DNA of 52,144 nucleotides from a virus. Made by a program: the position numbers and the translations under genes. Position 1 is the first letter of the stretch; each line of letters opens with the position of its first letter. Shown here piece by piece: positions 1 to 7,827 of this stretch. The stretch lies in IMG/VR virus record IMGVR_UViG_3300033146_001792, positions 1 through 52,144 of that record, one strand, 5' to 3'. The notes below the pieces were generated by a model. The model worked only from the letters and a program-made list of their open reading frames with translations, was not told the DNA's origin and did not search any database.

Positions 1-210
1 ATTCATACACCACATTTCAATAAGAACGTATTCACCAAAAGTATTTTCCGGGTCTTCTCCAAAAAGATAATCAAAATCATAATCACTTTCTAAACGAGGC
101 ATATAATACATGTCAATGCCTCTTTGAAAAATAGTTTCACGAGTTAAATCATCAACAAGATTTTGTTCATTAGGTGCTGAAATATGTCTAAAATATGGTG
201 AAGTAGCCAT
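1..210 (-). CDS. 14: Neck protein gp14, N-terminal part (cut by window edge)
   Basis: The reading frame opens with ATG at 210 and runs off the left edge, leaving 70 N-terminal codons. The start MATSPYFRH and the later stretch RGIDMYYMPR resemble the N-terminus of T4-like gp14, one of the two neck proteins that close the filled head and form the tail-docking site. It lies one base downstream of gp13, the usual 13-14 order, so co-translation is likely. The identification rests on the short N-terminus and on synteny; the rest of the protein is outside the window. Confidence 0.8.
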   Translation of the reverse strand, partial: MATSPYFRHISAPNEQNLVDDLTRETIFQRGIDMYYMPRLESDYDFDYLFGEDPENTFGEYVLIEMWCMN

Positions 211-211
211 T

Positions 212-976
212 TTATCCTACAAAAAAGTCAACTGGAAGTTCATGAGCAACTGAAAAATCTTCTTCAATTCTCGTTTTTATTTCGTTATATCTATCATAAA
301 TTTTATCACCATCAAGAGTAATTCCGCCCGGTAACATTACTCCGTCAAATTTACTCATATTGATACCCCACTGAAGGCCGATAAGAGCTGTTGTATATTC
401 GATTAAAACAGGAGTTGTCCATACAGATTGGTGTGAATCTGGATCAATTAAACGATATGCTTCAAAAGCAATAATAGAATCAACAGCTACGTCAATATCA
501 TTTGTTTTACCCGGAATAATTAATCTATGAGTTCGGTAATTAAATTGTAATTCATTTTTTACGCTAAATATAAATTCAAGATTAGCTAAATATTGCATTG
601 CCATTGCGTAATTTGTCATTCCAGAAGAACAACCCATCATTCCAAAACCAATATCATAAGCAATTTTATACATACCTTGCCATATATTATTCATGAAGTT
701 TGTACTAAATAATTTAGCATTTTGCATTGCCATTTTTGTAATAGAAAAAATAGCAGGATCAACTATTAAATATCCATTATCAATATCTTTTTGCGTTACT
801 TTATGAAAATAGACAACTCGTTCAACAGCTTCATTATGATATAATTGATAAAAAGCAAGAGCTTGTTCAATACGGTCTTCAACCTGTTCATCTGCTACAT
901 TTATGTCGATTACAGGTGCTCCTAATTGTCGGAGGCAATAATCCTTAAATTCATCTCTATCTTGTGCCAGTGCCAT
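212..976 (-). CDS. 13: Neck protein gp13 (head completion)
   Basis: 254 residues, a little shorter than T4 gp13 (about 309). The N-terminus (FKDYCLRQLGAPVIDINV, then a helix with DRIEQALAFYQLYH) is the recognisable signature of T4-like gp13, which with gp14 seals the portal after DNA packaging and receives the tail. The middle third is hydrophobic/aromatic and the C-terminus ends in PVDFFVG. ATG at 976 has a GGAG Shine-Dalgarno (SD) 8-9 bases upstream, and a late-type octamer lies at 1005-1012. gp14 follows directly. Confidence 0.88.
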   Translation of the reverse strand: MALAQDRDEFKDYCLRQLGAPVIDINVADEQVEDRIEQALAFYQLYHNEAVERVVYFHKVTQKDIDNGYLIVDPAIFSITKMAMQNAKLFSTNFMNNIWQGMYKIAYDIGFGMMGCSSGMTNYAMAMQYLANLEFIFSVKNELQFNYRTHRLIIPGKTNDIDVAVDSIIAFEAYRLIDPDSHQSVWTTPVLIEYTTALIGLQWGINMSKFDGVMLPGGITLDGDKIYDRYNEIKTRIEEDFSVAHELPVDFFVG

Positions 977-1004
977 TAAAAATCTCCTAATAAACTATTA
1001 CTAA

Positions 1005-1012
1005 TATTTATA
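1005..1012 (-). promoter_or_regulatory. T4-type late promoter, TATAAATA
   Basis: On the minus strand the octamer TATAAATA lies about 29 bases upstream of the gp13 start codon, in non-coding DNA. It matches the T4 late promoter -10 box exactly. Because the DNA is AT-rich the octamer also occurs by chance; its position in front of a late operon is what supports it. Confidence 0.6.
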
Positions 1013-1023
1013 CATAAAAAACC

Positions 1024-1058
1024 TTGACATTCTATAACAAATGATTACATTATATAAT
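1024..1058 (+). promoter_or_regulatory. Candidate sigma70-type (early) promoter for the plus-strand cassette
   Basis: A perfect TTGACA lies at 1024-1029. With 16-base spacing the -10 would be TACATT (1046-1051); a perfect TATAAT sits at 1053-1058 but at 23-base spacing. It is in the right place to drive the two plus-strand genes that start at 1106. The imperfect spacing lowers confidence. Confidence 0.4.
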
Positions 1059-1105
1059 GTAAGGGGGGGATTCTCCCAAAAGATAAATATATCATGGAGT
1101 TCAAA

Positions 1106-1348
1106 ATGAAATTTGATAAATGGTTTGATACATTTCTTGAAGAAAAAAACCTTCCATTTGAAACATGGGAACTTGTTGATAATAATGGTGATACCCATTT
1201 TATTGATACCGATGTTGTTATTGAAACTATCAAAAATTGTGGAAGTGCTGAAAAAGCTGGCATTAAGAATATGCTGGTAAAAATCGACTTCGTAAACGGC
1301 AATGTGAATGATTATTTCAAACACCTTGCTCATGCTCTTATTAACTAA
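1106..1348 (+). CDS. Conserved small phage protein, function unknown
   Basis: 80 residues if translation starts at ATG 1106, which has GGAG six bases upstream; an in-frame ATG at 1094 overlaps that SD and is less likely. The protein is acidic and mostly helical, with the motifs LPFETWEL, HFIDTDVVIETIKN and LVKIDFVNGNVNDYFKHLA. It resembles a family of short uncharacterised phage proteins; I know no function for it. With the next gene it forms a two-gene plus-strand unit set against the surrounding minus-strand late genes, with a possible promoter upstream and a hairpin terminator downstream. Confidence 0.7.
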   Translation: MKFDKWFDTFLEEKNLPFETWELVDNNGDTHFIDTDVVIETIKNCGSAEKAGIKNMLVKIDFVNGNVNDYFKHLAHALIN

Positions 1349-1357
1349 GGATATGAT

Positions 1358-1585
1358 ATGAAACCACTCACAATTGAAAATTTAAAAACTTTCAAAGAAA
1401 AATGTGAAAATACTGATAAAATTCTTCGTTTCACTGATTGCTATCTTGATCCAGAAACAATCAAGGAAGGATTAGAAAGTCTTATCGCAAAAATCAATTT
1501 TACATCAATGGGAATTGAAGAATTAACACCATCTGACCGTCTTCTTTTGATGTTGATAAATGCTCAAAGAGGTTTTCACTTCTAA
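1358..1585 (+). CDS. Small hypothetical protein, second gene of plus-strand cassette
   Basis: 75 residues, starting nine bases after the previous stop with an AAGGAT SD. The sequence (ENLKTFKEKCENTDKIL, then LTPSDRLLLMLINAQRGFHF at the C-terminus) is predicted helical and has no motif I recognise. It ends two bases before a strong hairpin terminator, so it is the last gene of this small unit. The function is unknown; its orientation and promoter type suggest early expression. Confidence 0.65.
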   Translation: MKPLTIENLKTFKEKCENTDKILRFTDCYLDPETIKEGLESLIAKINFTSMGIEELTPSDRLLLMLINAQRGFHF

Positions 1586-1586
1586 T

Positions 1587-1615
1587 TAAAAAGCACCCTT
1601 CGGGGTGCTTTTTTT
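1587..1615. terminator. Bidirectional rho-independent terminator
   Basis: AAAAAGCACCC - TTCG - GGGTGCTTTTTTT forms an 11-pair stem with a stable UUCG tetraloop. A T-run follows on the plus strand and, because the stem begins with A's, also on the minus strand. It ends the plus-strand cassette and also sits at the stop codon of the minus-strand 44-residue ORF. Confidence 0.92.
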
Positions 1616-1748
1616 ATACTCCAAAAATAGTAGGAAGATATTGATAATAATTTGACCATTGATAAAACCATTGAACAACATTATCTTCTTCAACAAATGT
1701 AAGAAGAGTAAAACCTAATACAAAAAACATAAAGTTAATTACCCACAT
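1614..1748 (-). CDS. Small membrane-type ORF, 44 residues
   Basis: Starts at ATG 1748, inside the last codons of the upstream Cys-rich gene (10-base overlap), and ends at TAA 1614-1616 within the terminator stem. The N-terminal part (MWVINFMFFVLGFTLLTFV) is a credible single membrane helix. The remainder is aromatic (QWFYQWSNYYQYLPTIFGV). The tight overlap suggests translational coupling. There is no recognised family; it might be a small membrane protein or an unused frame. Confidence 0.45.
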   Translation of the reverse strand: MWVINFMFFVLGFTLLTFVEEDNVVQWFYQWSNYYQYLPTIFGV

Positions 1749-2032
1749 AATAATTTTTCCTCGTCTAATTTATGATCTCCGCACCAATCATGAGGAAAAA
1801 CTGCCGGATACCCTTTCATAGTAGGTGCGCTTCTTCTACAACGTCCAATTTCAACTGAACCAGAAACTTCCATAGGTGTTTTCTTTCTTACATAATACAT
1901 GCACGTTCTACATTTCATTTCAGCAGAACGATGTTTCCATGGATCATTATTTTCATTATCACGATAACCCCGCATAGCATTTCTTGCTCCGGGGTTAATT
2001 TGATTTTGATCATACCAATTTTTTGATTCCAT
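1739..2032 (-). CDS. Cys-rich conserved phage protein, probable metal-binding
   Basis: 97 residues with a clear SD (AAGGAG). The C-terminal half carries six cysteines in a zinc-finger-like arrangement: CRTC, then GRCRR, then DWCGDHKLDE and a terminal LLCG. The RCRR-APTMKGYPAVFPHDWCG core recurs in uncharacterised proteins near phage tail-fibre genes, from memory; no function is known to me. It lies in a short minus-strand run downstream of a probable structural protein (2055-2552), suggesting a late virion or assembly-associated role. Confidence 0.65.
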   Translation of the reverse strand: MESKNWYDQNQINPGARNAMRGYRDNENNDPWKHRSAEMKCRTCMYYVRKKTPMEVSGSVEIGRCRRSAPTMKGYPAVFPHDWCGDHKLDEEKLLCG

Positions 2033-2054
2033 TTTTTTCTCCTTTTATTTTAAA

Positions 2055-2552
2055 TTATGAACTAGTTGCACTAAAATCGTATTGAACTTCTACAGTATCA
2101 CCAGAAGTAACAGGTTTATCACCATTAGAAAAAGCACTTGCCGCTAATAGAAGACCTGTTGTACCAGTGTCAGCAGACGTAATAAACGCCCCTCCTACGG
2201 TTGCTGTTGCATTTATAGAGTAAACAGCCTTTGAAACTGAATTGTCCACTGTAAGGCCAGTACGGGCCGCTGTGAAGGCTTGTCGTGTCGTTTCATCATA
2301 ATCAGCAACTTCTGCCCATCCAGCATGAGAACCAAGAGTATCACCTGCTACAATTGTTGGTGTTCCGTCAGTCAATCCAAGATAATAATTAGGATTAGCT
2401 ATTACTCCACCAAGAGAAAATAAACCATCAAGAATATGTTCTAATCCAACTGTTACTACAAGATTCTTTGAACGTTCTTGCCATTTCATTTTACCATATT
2501 TATCGTAACATGTCACTAAAAACACGCCACCTAATTTAAATTTATCTTTCAT
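2055..2552 (-). CDS. Conserved phage virion-associated protein, unknown function
   Basis: 165 residues. It opens with KLGGVFLVTCYDKYGKMKW and a KNLVVTVGLEHILDGLF motif, followed by NYYLGLTDGTPTIVAGDTL and a Thr/Ala-rich beta region ending VQYDFSATSS. This layout is shared by a widespread family of small phage proteins found next to tail and fibre genes, whose role is not established as far as I know. It has its own late-type octamer at 2579-2586 and a strong SD, and it is the first gene after the RCC1 spike genes. A structural role is likely. Confidence 0.6.
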   Translation of the reverse strand: MKDKFKLGGVFLVTCYDKYGKMKWQERSKNLVVTVGLEHILDGLFSLGGVIANPNYYLGLTDGTPTIVAGDTLGSHAGWAEVADYDETTRQAFTAARTGLTVDNSVSKAVYSINATATVGGAFITSADTGTTGLLLAASAFSNGDKPVTSGDTVEVQYDFSATSS

Positions 2553-2578
2553 TTTTTTCTCCTTAAAGATTATATTAA

Positions 2579-2586
2579 TATTTATA
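2579..2586 (-). promoter_or_regulatory. T4-type late promoter, TATAAATA
   Basis: Minus-strand TATAAATA 27 bases upstream of the start codon at 2552, in the short gap after the RCC1 gene. It has the same spacing to the ATG as the octamer before gp13. Confidence 0.6.
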
Positions 2587-2590
2587 CCTT

Positions 2591-4642
2591 TTATTTTTTC
2601 TCAATTATTTTTGAATTTGTAAGTCTAATAACATCTGTTCCTGAATATAAATCTGGATTATCAGTTATTAACGTACATTTATTTTTAAGGGATAAATATT
2701 TTGTAGTATCATATTCGTTATCATTTTTAATTTCTATTGATGAATTATTTTTCAATAAAATACTATATGATTTTTCATTATAATTTTCTATATCAAATAA
2801 AACATGTGAATTATTTGATATTTCTAAAGAATTACTATTCCAATGGTTATATGTAATATCCTCATTAAATGATGGTTCTAATTCACAGTCAGTAAATTTT
2901 ATATTTGAATTGTTTTTTATTTCAAAACATTTTATTGGATGGTCTTTTGGAATATCTGTTAATGATGAATCTTGATTTTTTTTATAAACATGAGATATAA
3001 TTCTCATTTTTTTTATATCTTTAATACTATTACCATCCGTTAAACTCAATACTTCTTTAGACAATTTATCAACTTCACTACCATCTATATAATATTGATA
3101 ATAATCGTTATTTGATTGATTAAAAATATTTACATCTGTATTGTTACCTAAACTTAACTGTCCACGACCATTAGAACCAGTACCCCAAAGTGATTTATTA
3201 GTTTTATTAACCATAGAATGATTCCCATTACAATCAATACTAATCCAATCATTATCAGTTCCAGATTTAACAAAAATAATACGTTCTACATTATCACCTA
3301 AACCTAATTGGCCTGAATGATTATTACCAGTACCCCAAAGAGTTCCATCTTGCTTGATTGATATTGAATGTTCAAATCCACATGCAACTTGTTTCCAATC
3401 ATTATCAAGACTTATTTCTTGAGTAAAAATAAATTTATTAATTCTATCATTCGTTCCTAATTGACCAAATCTGTTACTACCAGTTCCCCAAAGAGTGCCG
3501 TCAGATTTTATTGCCATTGAATAATAATCACCACAAGCAACTTGAACCCAATTAGTATCAAGTCCTATTTCTTGAGTAAAAATAGTTTTAGATACATATA
3601 AATTCAATCCTAACTGTCCATAACCACCATGTCCGGTGCTCCAAATAGTCCCATTTGTTTTTAATGCTATTGAATGCCAATCACCACAAGATATACTATC
3701 CCAATCATTATCAGTTCCTACTTGAGTAAAAATATTCCGATCTGTATTATCACCTAAACCTAATTGTCCATAATAATTATATCCAGTAGCCCAAAGAGTA
3801 CCATCTTGTTTAATTGCTATTGTAAAATCACTACCACCATCAACTTGTTTCCAATCATTATCAGTTCCTACTTGAGTAAAAACATTTCGATTTACATTAT
3901 CACCTAAACCTAATTGTCCATAATAATTATATCCAGTAGTCCAAAGAGTACCATCTTGTTTAATTGCTATTGAATGATTACCACCACCAGTCACACTGAC
4001 CCAATCATTATCAGTTCCAGATTGAATAAAATTATTAACAGATTCAGAATCTACTCCTAATTGACCGAGACCATTAACACCAGTTCCCCATAAAGTACCA
4101 TCCTGTTTGATTGCCATGGTATGATAATATCCACAACTTACATAAACACTATAAAATTTATCATATATTAATTGTTTATAATAATCTAAATAATATTTTT
4201 TAGAAATATAATATCCTTGCCCATCAATCATAATTCTATGTCCATATGGATGATTTAAAGATACTGGATCATGCAAAATAATTTCATTGTTATGCATGAT
4301 AATAGTCACAATAGCATCTTCAGAAATTACTTTACAATTTTCTCGTAACCATTCAAAACATTTGTTTAAATTCTCAAATTCTCTACCAAAACCAACATCA
4401 AAAGTAGTATCAACTGTAATAATATCACACTGACCACCAGCTTCCCCATTAACCCATTTTTGCTTAGATTCATCATAAACCAAAATCTCTCCATCTTGAA
4501 CATTATTTATTTCTACATCATATAAATCCGTAAGATCAGTAGCGACAATTTTATCATTTTTTCGTATCTCAGTATCCATGAAGTCAAAAGATGTACTATG
4601 ATGCCCTTCTGTGTTGTTAGGGTTGTACTCCATTTTTGTCAT
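2591..4642 (-). CDS. RCC1-propeller tailspike/adhesin A (one propeller)
   Basis: 683 residues. The N-terminal module (YNPNNTEG, then NDKIVATDLTDLYD and a QKWVNGE turn, about 1-70) is shared with the two upstream paralogues. Residues 80-165 look like the start of a pectate-lyase-type beta-helix (CFEWLRENCKV, PVSLNHPYGHRI). Residues 166-510 hold seven RCC1 blades of about 50 residues, each with a [CG]G..H[ST].[AS][IL]K..GTLW.TG.N..GQLGLG pattern, enough for one closed propeller. Residues 511-683 return to Asn/Ser-rich strands (EIKNNSNI). The start at 4642 overlaps the upstream stop as ATGA. The likely role is receptor binding; the family assignment is firm, the role inferred from context. Confidence 0.82.
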   Translation of the reverse strand: MTKMEYNPNNTEGHHSTSFDFMDTEIRKNDKIVATDLTDLYDVEINNVQDGEILVYDESKQKWVNGEAGGQCDIITVDTTFDVGFGREFENLNKCFEWLRENCKVISEDAIVTIIMHNNEIILHDPVSLNHPYGHRIMIDGQGYYISKKYYLDYYKQLIYDKFYSVYVSCGYYHTMAIKQDGTLWGTGVNGLGQLGVDSESVNNFIQSGTDNDWVSVTGGGNHSIAIKQDGTLWTTGYNYYGQLGLGDNVNRNVFTQVGTDNDWKQVDGGSDFTIAIKQDGTLWATGYNYYGQLGLGDNTDRNIFTQVGTDNDWDSISCGDWHSIALKTNGTIWSTGHGGYGQLGLNLYVSKTIFTQEIGLDTNWVQVACGDYYSMAIKSDGTLWGTGSNRFGQLGTNDRINKFIFTQEISLDNDWKQVACGFEHSISIKQDGTLWGTGNNHSGQLGLGDNVERIIFVKSGTDNDWISIDCNGNHSMVNKTNKSLWGTGSNGRGQLSLGNNTDVNIFNQSNNDYYQYYIDGSEVDKLSKEVLSLTDGNSIKDIKKMRIISHVYKKNQDSSLTDIPKDHPIKCFEIKNNSNIKFTDCELEPSFNEDITYNHWNSNSLEISNNSHVLFDIENYNEKSYSILLKNNSSIEIKNDNEYDTTKYLSLKNKCTLITDNPDLYSGTDVIRLTNSKIIEKK
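3113..4147 (-). repeat. Seven tandem RCC1 blade repeats (propeller of spike A)
   Basis: Seven in-frame repeats of about 150 bases coding for residues 166-510. The core GQLGLG and GTLW codons are nearly the same from copy to copy, while the loop between NIFTQ and the next CG varies. Confidence 0.85.
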
Positions 4643-7600
4643 GGTTGTAATACTCCATTTATGATATATGTTGATTCATAATTATTAACTGTTGGATATA
4701 CTGACGGTTCTTGCGAAATAATTAAAGTAGAATTGTTTTTTATTTGCCATTCCATTTGTTCTGTAATAGATAAATCAACATTCATAAAAGAATTGTCTAT
4801 TGATACTTGATTCAATTCATTGCATTTAGAATTTATTATTGATTTATTTTCACAATTTATTGAATAATTATTCAGATATGTTATTGAGTATAGTTTTCCT
4901 TCAACGAGTTCTTTAGTCATAATTTTTGTATCTTGATCAAAAAATACATTTGACATTGACAAAGATGAATTGTTTTTTATATCTGTATGTTTAATATCAA
5001 CTGAATAATAAAATACATTAAAATTGTTAGAAGAAATACCATTAATAGTAATACCACCATCAGAATATGTAGTGTCATATATAAAATCTAATTCATACTC
5101 TCCTAATCCCAATGCTCCATATTTATTATTACCAAATACCCATAAAGTTCCTTTTGAACCATATGATTTTATCACATAAGAAACCCAATATCCACAAATA
5201 AATATATCAAAATCGTATGAAATGTTATGATTAGTGTATATATTTACCTTAGTTGGTAATTGCCCCCATCCCATTTCTCCTTGATCATTACTTCCAGTAC
5301 CCCAAACAGTACCATCTGTTTTTATTGCTATTGTATGAATTGCTCCACAAGAAATTTCTTTCCAATCATTATCAAGACCTATTTCTTGAGTAAAAATATT
5401 CCTATATGTAGTAGGCCCCTCATCACCCAATCCTAATTGTCCCCAATAATTATTGCCAGTACTCCAAAGAGTTCCATTTGATTTTATTGCAACTGAAGTT
5501 TGACTTTTACAATCGAACTGAACCCAATCAGTATCTATTCCTATTTTAGTAAAAATATTTCTATCAGTATTATCACCTAATCCTAACTGCCCTTGATCAT
5601 TATTACCAGTACCCCAAAGAGTGCCGTCAGATTTTATTGCCATTGAATAATAATCACCACAAGCAACTTGAACCCAATCAGTATCAGTTCCTATTTGTAT
5701 AAATGTATTATAATAATTATCAGTTTGACCTAAACCTAATTGACCCTCATAATTACGACCAGCACCCCAAAGAGTGCCGTCAGATTTTATTGCCATTGAA
5801 TGACTTTCACCACAAATAATATATTTCCAATCATTATCATTTCCTACTTTAGTAAAAATATTTCGATCATTATAATCACCCAATCCTAACTGACCAGATA
5901 TATTTCTACCAGTAGCCCAAAGAGTTCCATCTAATTTGATTGTCATTGTATGACCCGCTCCACAGCCAATCACTTTCCAATCGTTATCGGTTCCTATTTC
6001 TTGAGTAAATACATATCGTCTTGTTTCATCACCCAATCCTAAACATCCATAATAATTATTACCAGTCCCCCAAAGAGTACCGTCTGATTTTAATATCATA
6101 GAGAATGATTGGTGTCCAGTTACATGAACAATATTTCCTTTATCTTCGATAATAACAAAAGAATCATTTTGGTATATTAAATAATTATCAAAAATAACAT
6201 TTTTTATTTCTTTTAAAGAATGATTATCAGTTAATAATAATTTTGAATAATATGTTGATTTGACGGATACAATAAAAATATTTCGATCTGTATTATCACC
6301 CAATCCTAATTGACCATAATAATTATAACCAGTACTTAAAATTGTTCCATCTGATTTAATTGTCATTGAATGATTTTTTCCACTAACAATCAAAATATAA
6401 TCAGTATTAATTCCAACTTGTGTAAAAAAATTTCGATTTGTATTATCACCTAAACCTAATTGCCCACCTTGATTGTCACCTACAACCCAAAGAGTTCCAT
6501 CTGATTTAATTGTCATTGAGTTATCGCCACCACAAATAACATGAATCCAATCATAATCAGTTCCAACTTGAGTAAATGTATTTCTATTAGTATTATTACC
6601 TAAACCTAATTGACCATAATAATTATAACCAGTAGCCCAAAGAGTTCCATTTGATTTTATCGCTAATGTATGTCTTGTACCACAAAAAACTTTATTCCAA
6701 TTAATATCAATTCCAACTTGAGTAAATACAGTTCGATCTGTTTCATCACCCAAACCTAATTGACCTCTAAGGTTTCGACCAGTACCCCAAAGAGTTCCAT
6801 TTGATTTTATTGCCATCGAAAAAAACTCACCACTACAATTAACATAAGCCCAATCAGTTTCAAGTCCTATTTCTTGTGTAAAAAAATTTCGATTCGTGGT
6901 ATCACCTAAACTTAAACTACCCGAACGATTATCACCCGTACCCCAAAGAGTTCCATTTGATTTTATTGCCATCGAATGGTTACTACCACAATCAACTTGA
7001 ATCCAATCACCATCAGTACCAACTTGAGTAAATATAGTTCGATCTGTATTATCACTTAATCCCAATTGACCTCTAAGGTTACTACCAGTTCCCCAAAGAG
7101 TTCCGTTAGATTTTATTGCCATTGAATAATAATCACCACAAGAAACATAAGTCCAATTATTATCAGTTCCAATTTTAGTAAATGTGTTTATATCTGTAAT
7201 ATCATCTAAACCTATTTGACCAACACTATTATCACCTACACCCCAAATGGTGCCATCTGATTTTAATGCTATTGAATGATTACCACCACAAGAAATATAA
7301 ATAAAATCAGACATATATGACTTGTTTATTATTCTATTACCGTTACCATTAATAGAAATATTATGTCCCTGAAGATGATTTAAACTTATATAATCAGTTA
7401 AAGTAACATCTGATAATAATTCAATAGTAAGTGTAATTTCATCTGGTATTACCTTACAATTATTTAAAAATTCAAGACAATCTTCCAAATATAAAAAAGG
7501 ATCTCTATATGTTCCATCACCATTTGATGTATCGTTTTGTTTTACAAATACAGAGTGTTCAGTATAACCACGATTTCTTTCATCATATCCTATAAAAATA

Positions 7601-7827
7601 TTACAAGATGAACCAGCCCCCTCTCCGGGCTTCCAAATACCATCAACATCGTCATATACAAGAGCATCCCCTTGATTTGGAGTTTCATTTTCTGGATATG
7701 TATCGTACAAATCAACTAAATCAGTGGCAACAATTTTATCACCTTTTTTAATCTCAGTATCAATAAAATCTATAGACGTTGGATATGCCCCTTCTGTATT
7801 ATTTGCGTTATATTTAAATGATGGCAT
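4639..7827 (-). CDS. RCC1-propeller tailspike/adhesin B (two propellers)
   Basis: 1062 residues. The N-terminal module (NNTEGAYPTSIDFIDTEIKK, then a WKPGE turn) matches the paralogues. A beta-helix entry with GDGTYRDPF, LEFLNNCKVIPDE and ISLNHLQGHNI spans about 100-170. Seven RCC1 blades follow at 176-520, then a 45-residue Asn-rich beta segment (DNHSLKEIKNVIFDNYL), then seven more blades at 566-910. The C-terminal 150 residues are strand-rich (IKNNSSLSMSNV, MEWQIKNNSTLII). Start at 7827 overlaps the upstream gene by 14 bases; spike A follows with a 4-base overlap. Probably a receptor-binding spike with two propeller heads. Some blades lack the Cys (SGKNHS, TGHQSFS). Confidence 0.82.
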   Translation of the reverse strand: MPSFKYNANNTEGAYPTSIDFIDTEIKKGDKIVATDLVDLYDTYPENETPNQGDALVYDDVDGIWKPGEGAGSSCNIFIGYDERNRGYTEHSVFVKQNDTSNGDGTYRDPFLYLEDCLEFLNNCKVIPDEITLTIELLSDVTLTDYISLNHLQGHNISINGNGNRIINKSYMSDFIYISCGGNHSIALKSDGTIWGVGDNSVGQIGLDDITDINTFTKIGTDNNWTYVSCGDYYSMAIKSNGTLWGTGSNLRGQLGLSDNTDRTIFTQVGTDGDWIQVDCGSNHSMAIKSNGTLWGTGDNRSGSLSLGDTTNRNFFTQEIGLETDWAYVNCSGEFFSMAIKSNGTLWGTGRNLRGQLGLGDETDRTVFTQVGIDINWNKVFCGTRHTLAIKSNGTLWATGYNYYGQLGLGNNTNRNTFTQVGTDYDWIHVICGGDNSMTIKSDGTLWVVGDNQGGQLGLGDNTNRNFFTQVGINTDYILIVSGKNHSMTIKSDGTILSTGYNYYGQLGLGDNTDRNIFIVSVKSTYYSKLLLTDNHSLKEIKNVIFDNYLIYQNDSFVIIEDKGNIVHVTGHQSFSMILKSDGTLWGTGNNYYGCLGLGDETRRYVFTQEIGTDNDWKVIGCGAGHTMTIKLDGTLWATGRNISGQLGLGDYNDRNIFTKVGNDNDWKYIICGESHSMAIKSDGTLWGAGRNYEGQLGLGQTDNYYNTFIQIGTDTDWVQVACGDYYSMAIKSDGTLWGTGNNDQGQLGLGDNTDRNIFTKIGIDTDWVQFDCKSQTSVAIKSNGTLWSTGNNYWGQLGLGDEGPTTYRNIFTQEIGLDNDWKEISCGAIHTIAIKTDGTVWGTGSNDQGEMGWGQLPTKVNIYTNHNISYDFDIFICGYWVSYVIKSYGSKGTLWVFGNNKYGALGLGEYELDFIYDTTYSDGGITINGISSNNFNVFYYSVDIKHTDIKNNSSLSMSNVFFDQDTKIMTKELVEGKLYSITYLNNYSINCENKSIINSKCNELNQVSIDNSFMNVDLSITEQMEWQIKNNSTLIISQEPSVYPTVNNYESTYIINGVLQP
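5098..6132 (-). repeat. Second set of seven RCC1 blade repeats in spike B
   Basis: Codes for residues 566-910. The last blade is irregular (CGYWVSYVIKSYGSKGTLW, with a three-residue insertion), as might be expected for a closing blade. Confidence 0.8.
6268..7302 (-). repeat. First set of seven RCC1 blade repeats in spike B
   Basis: Codes for residues 176-520. Blade starts fall at about residues 180, 230, 280, 331, 382, 432 and 482, a regular 50-51 residue spacing. Confidence 0.85.
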
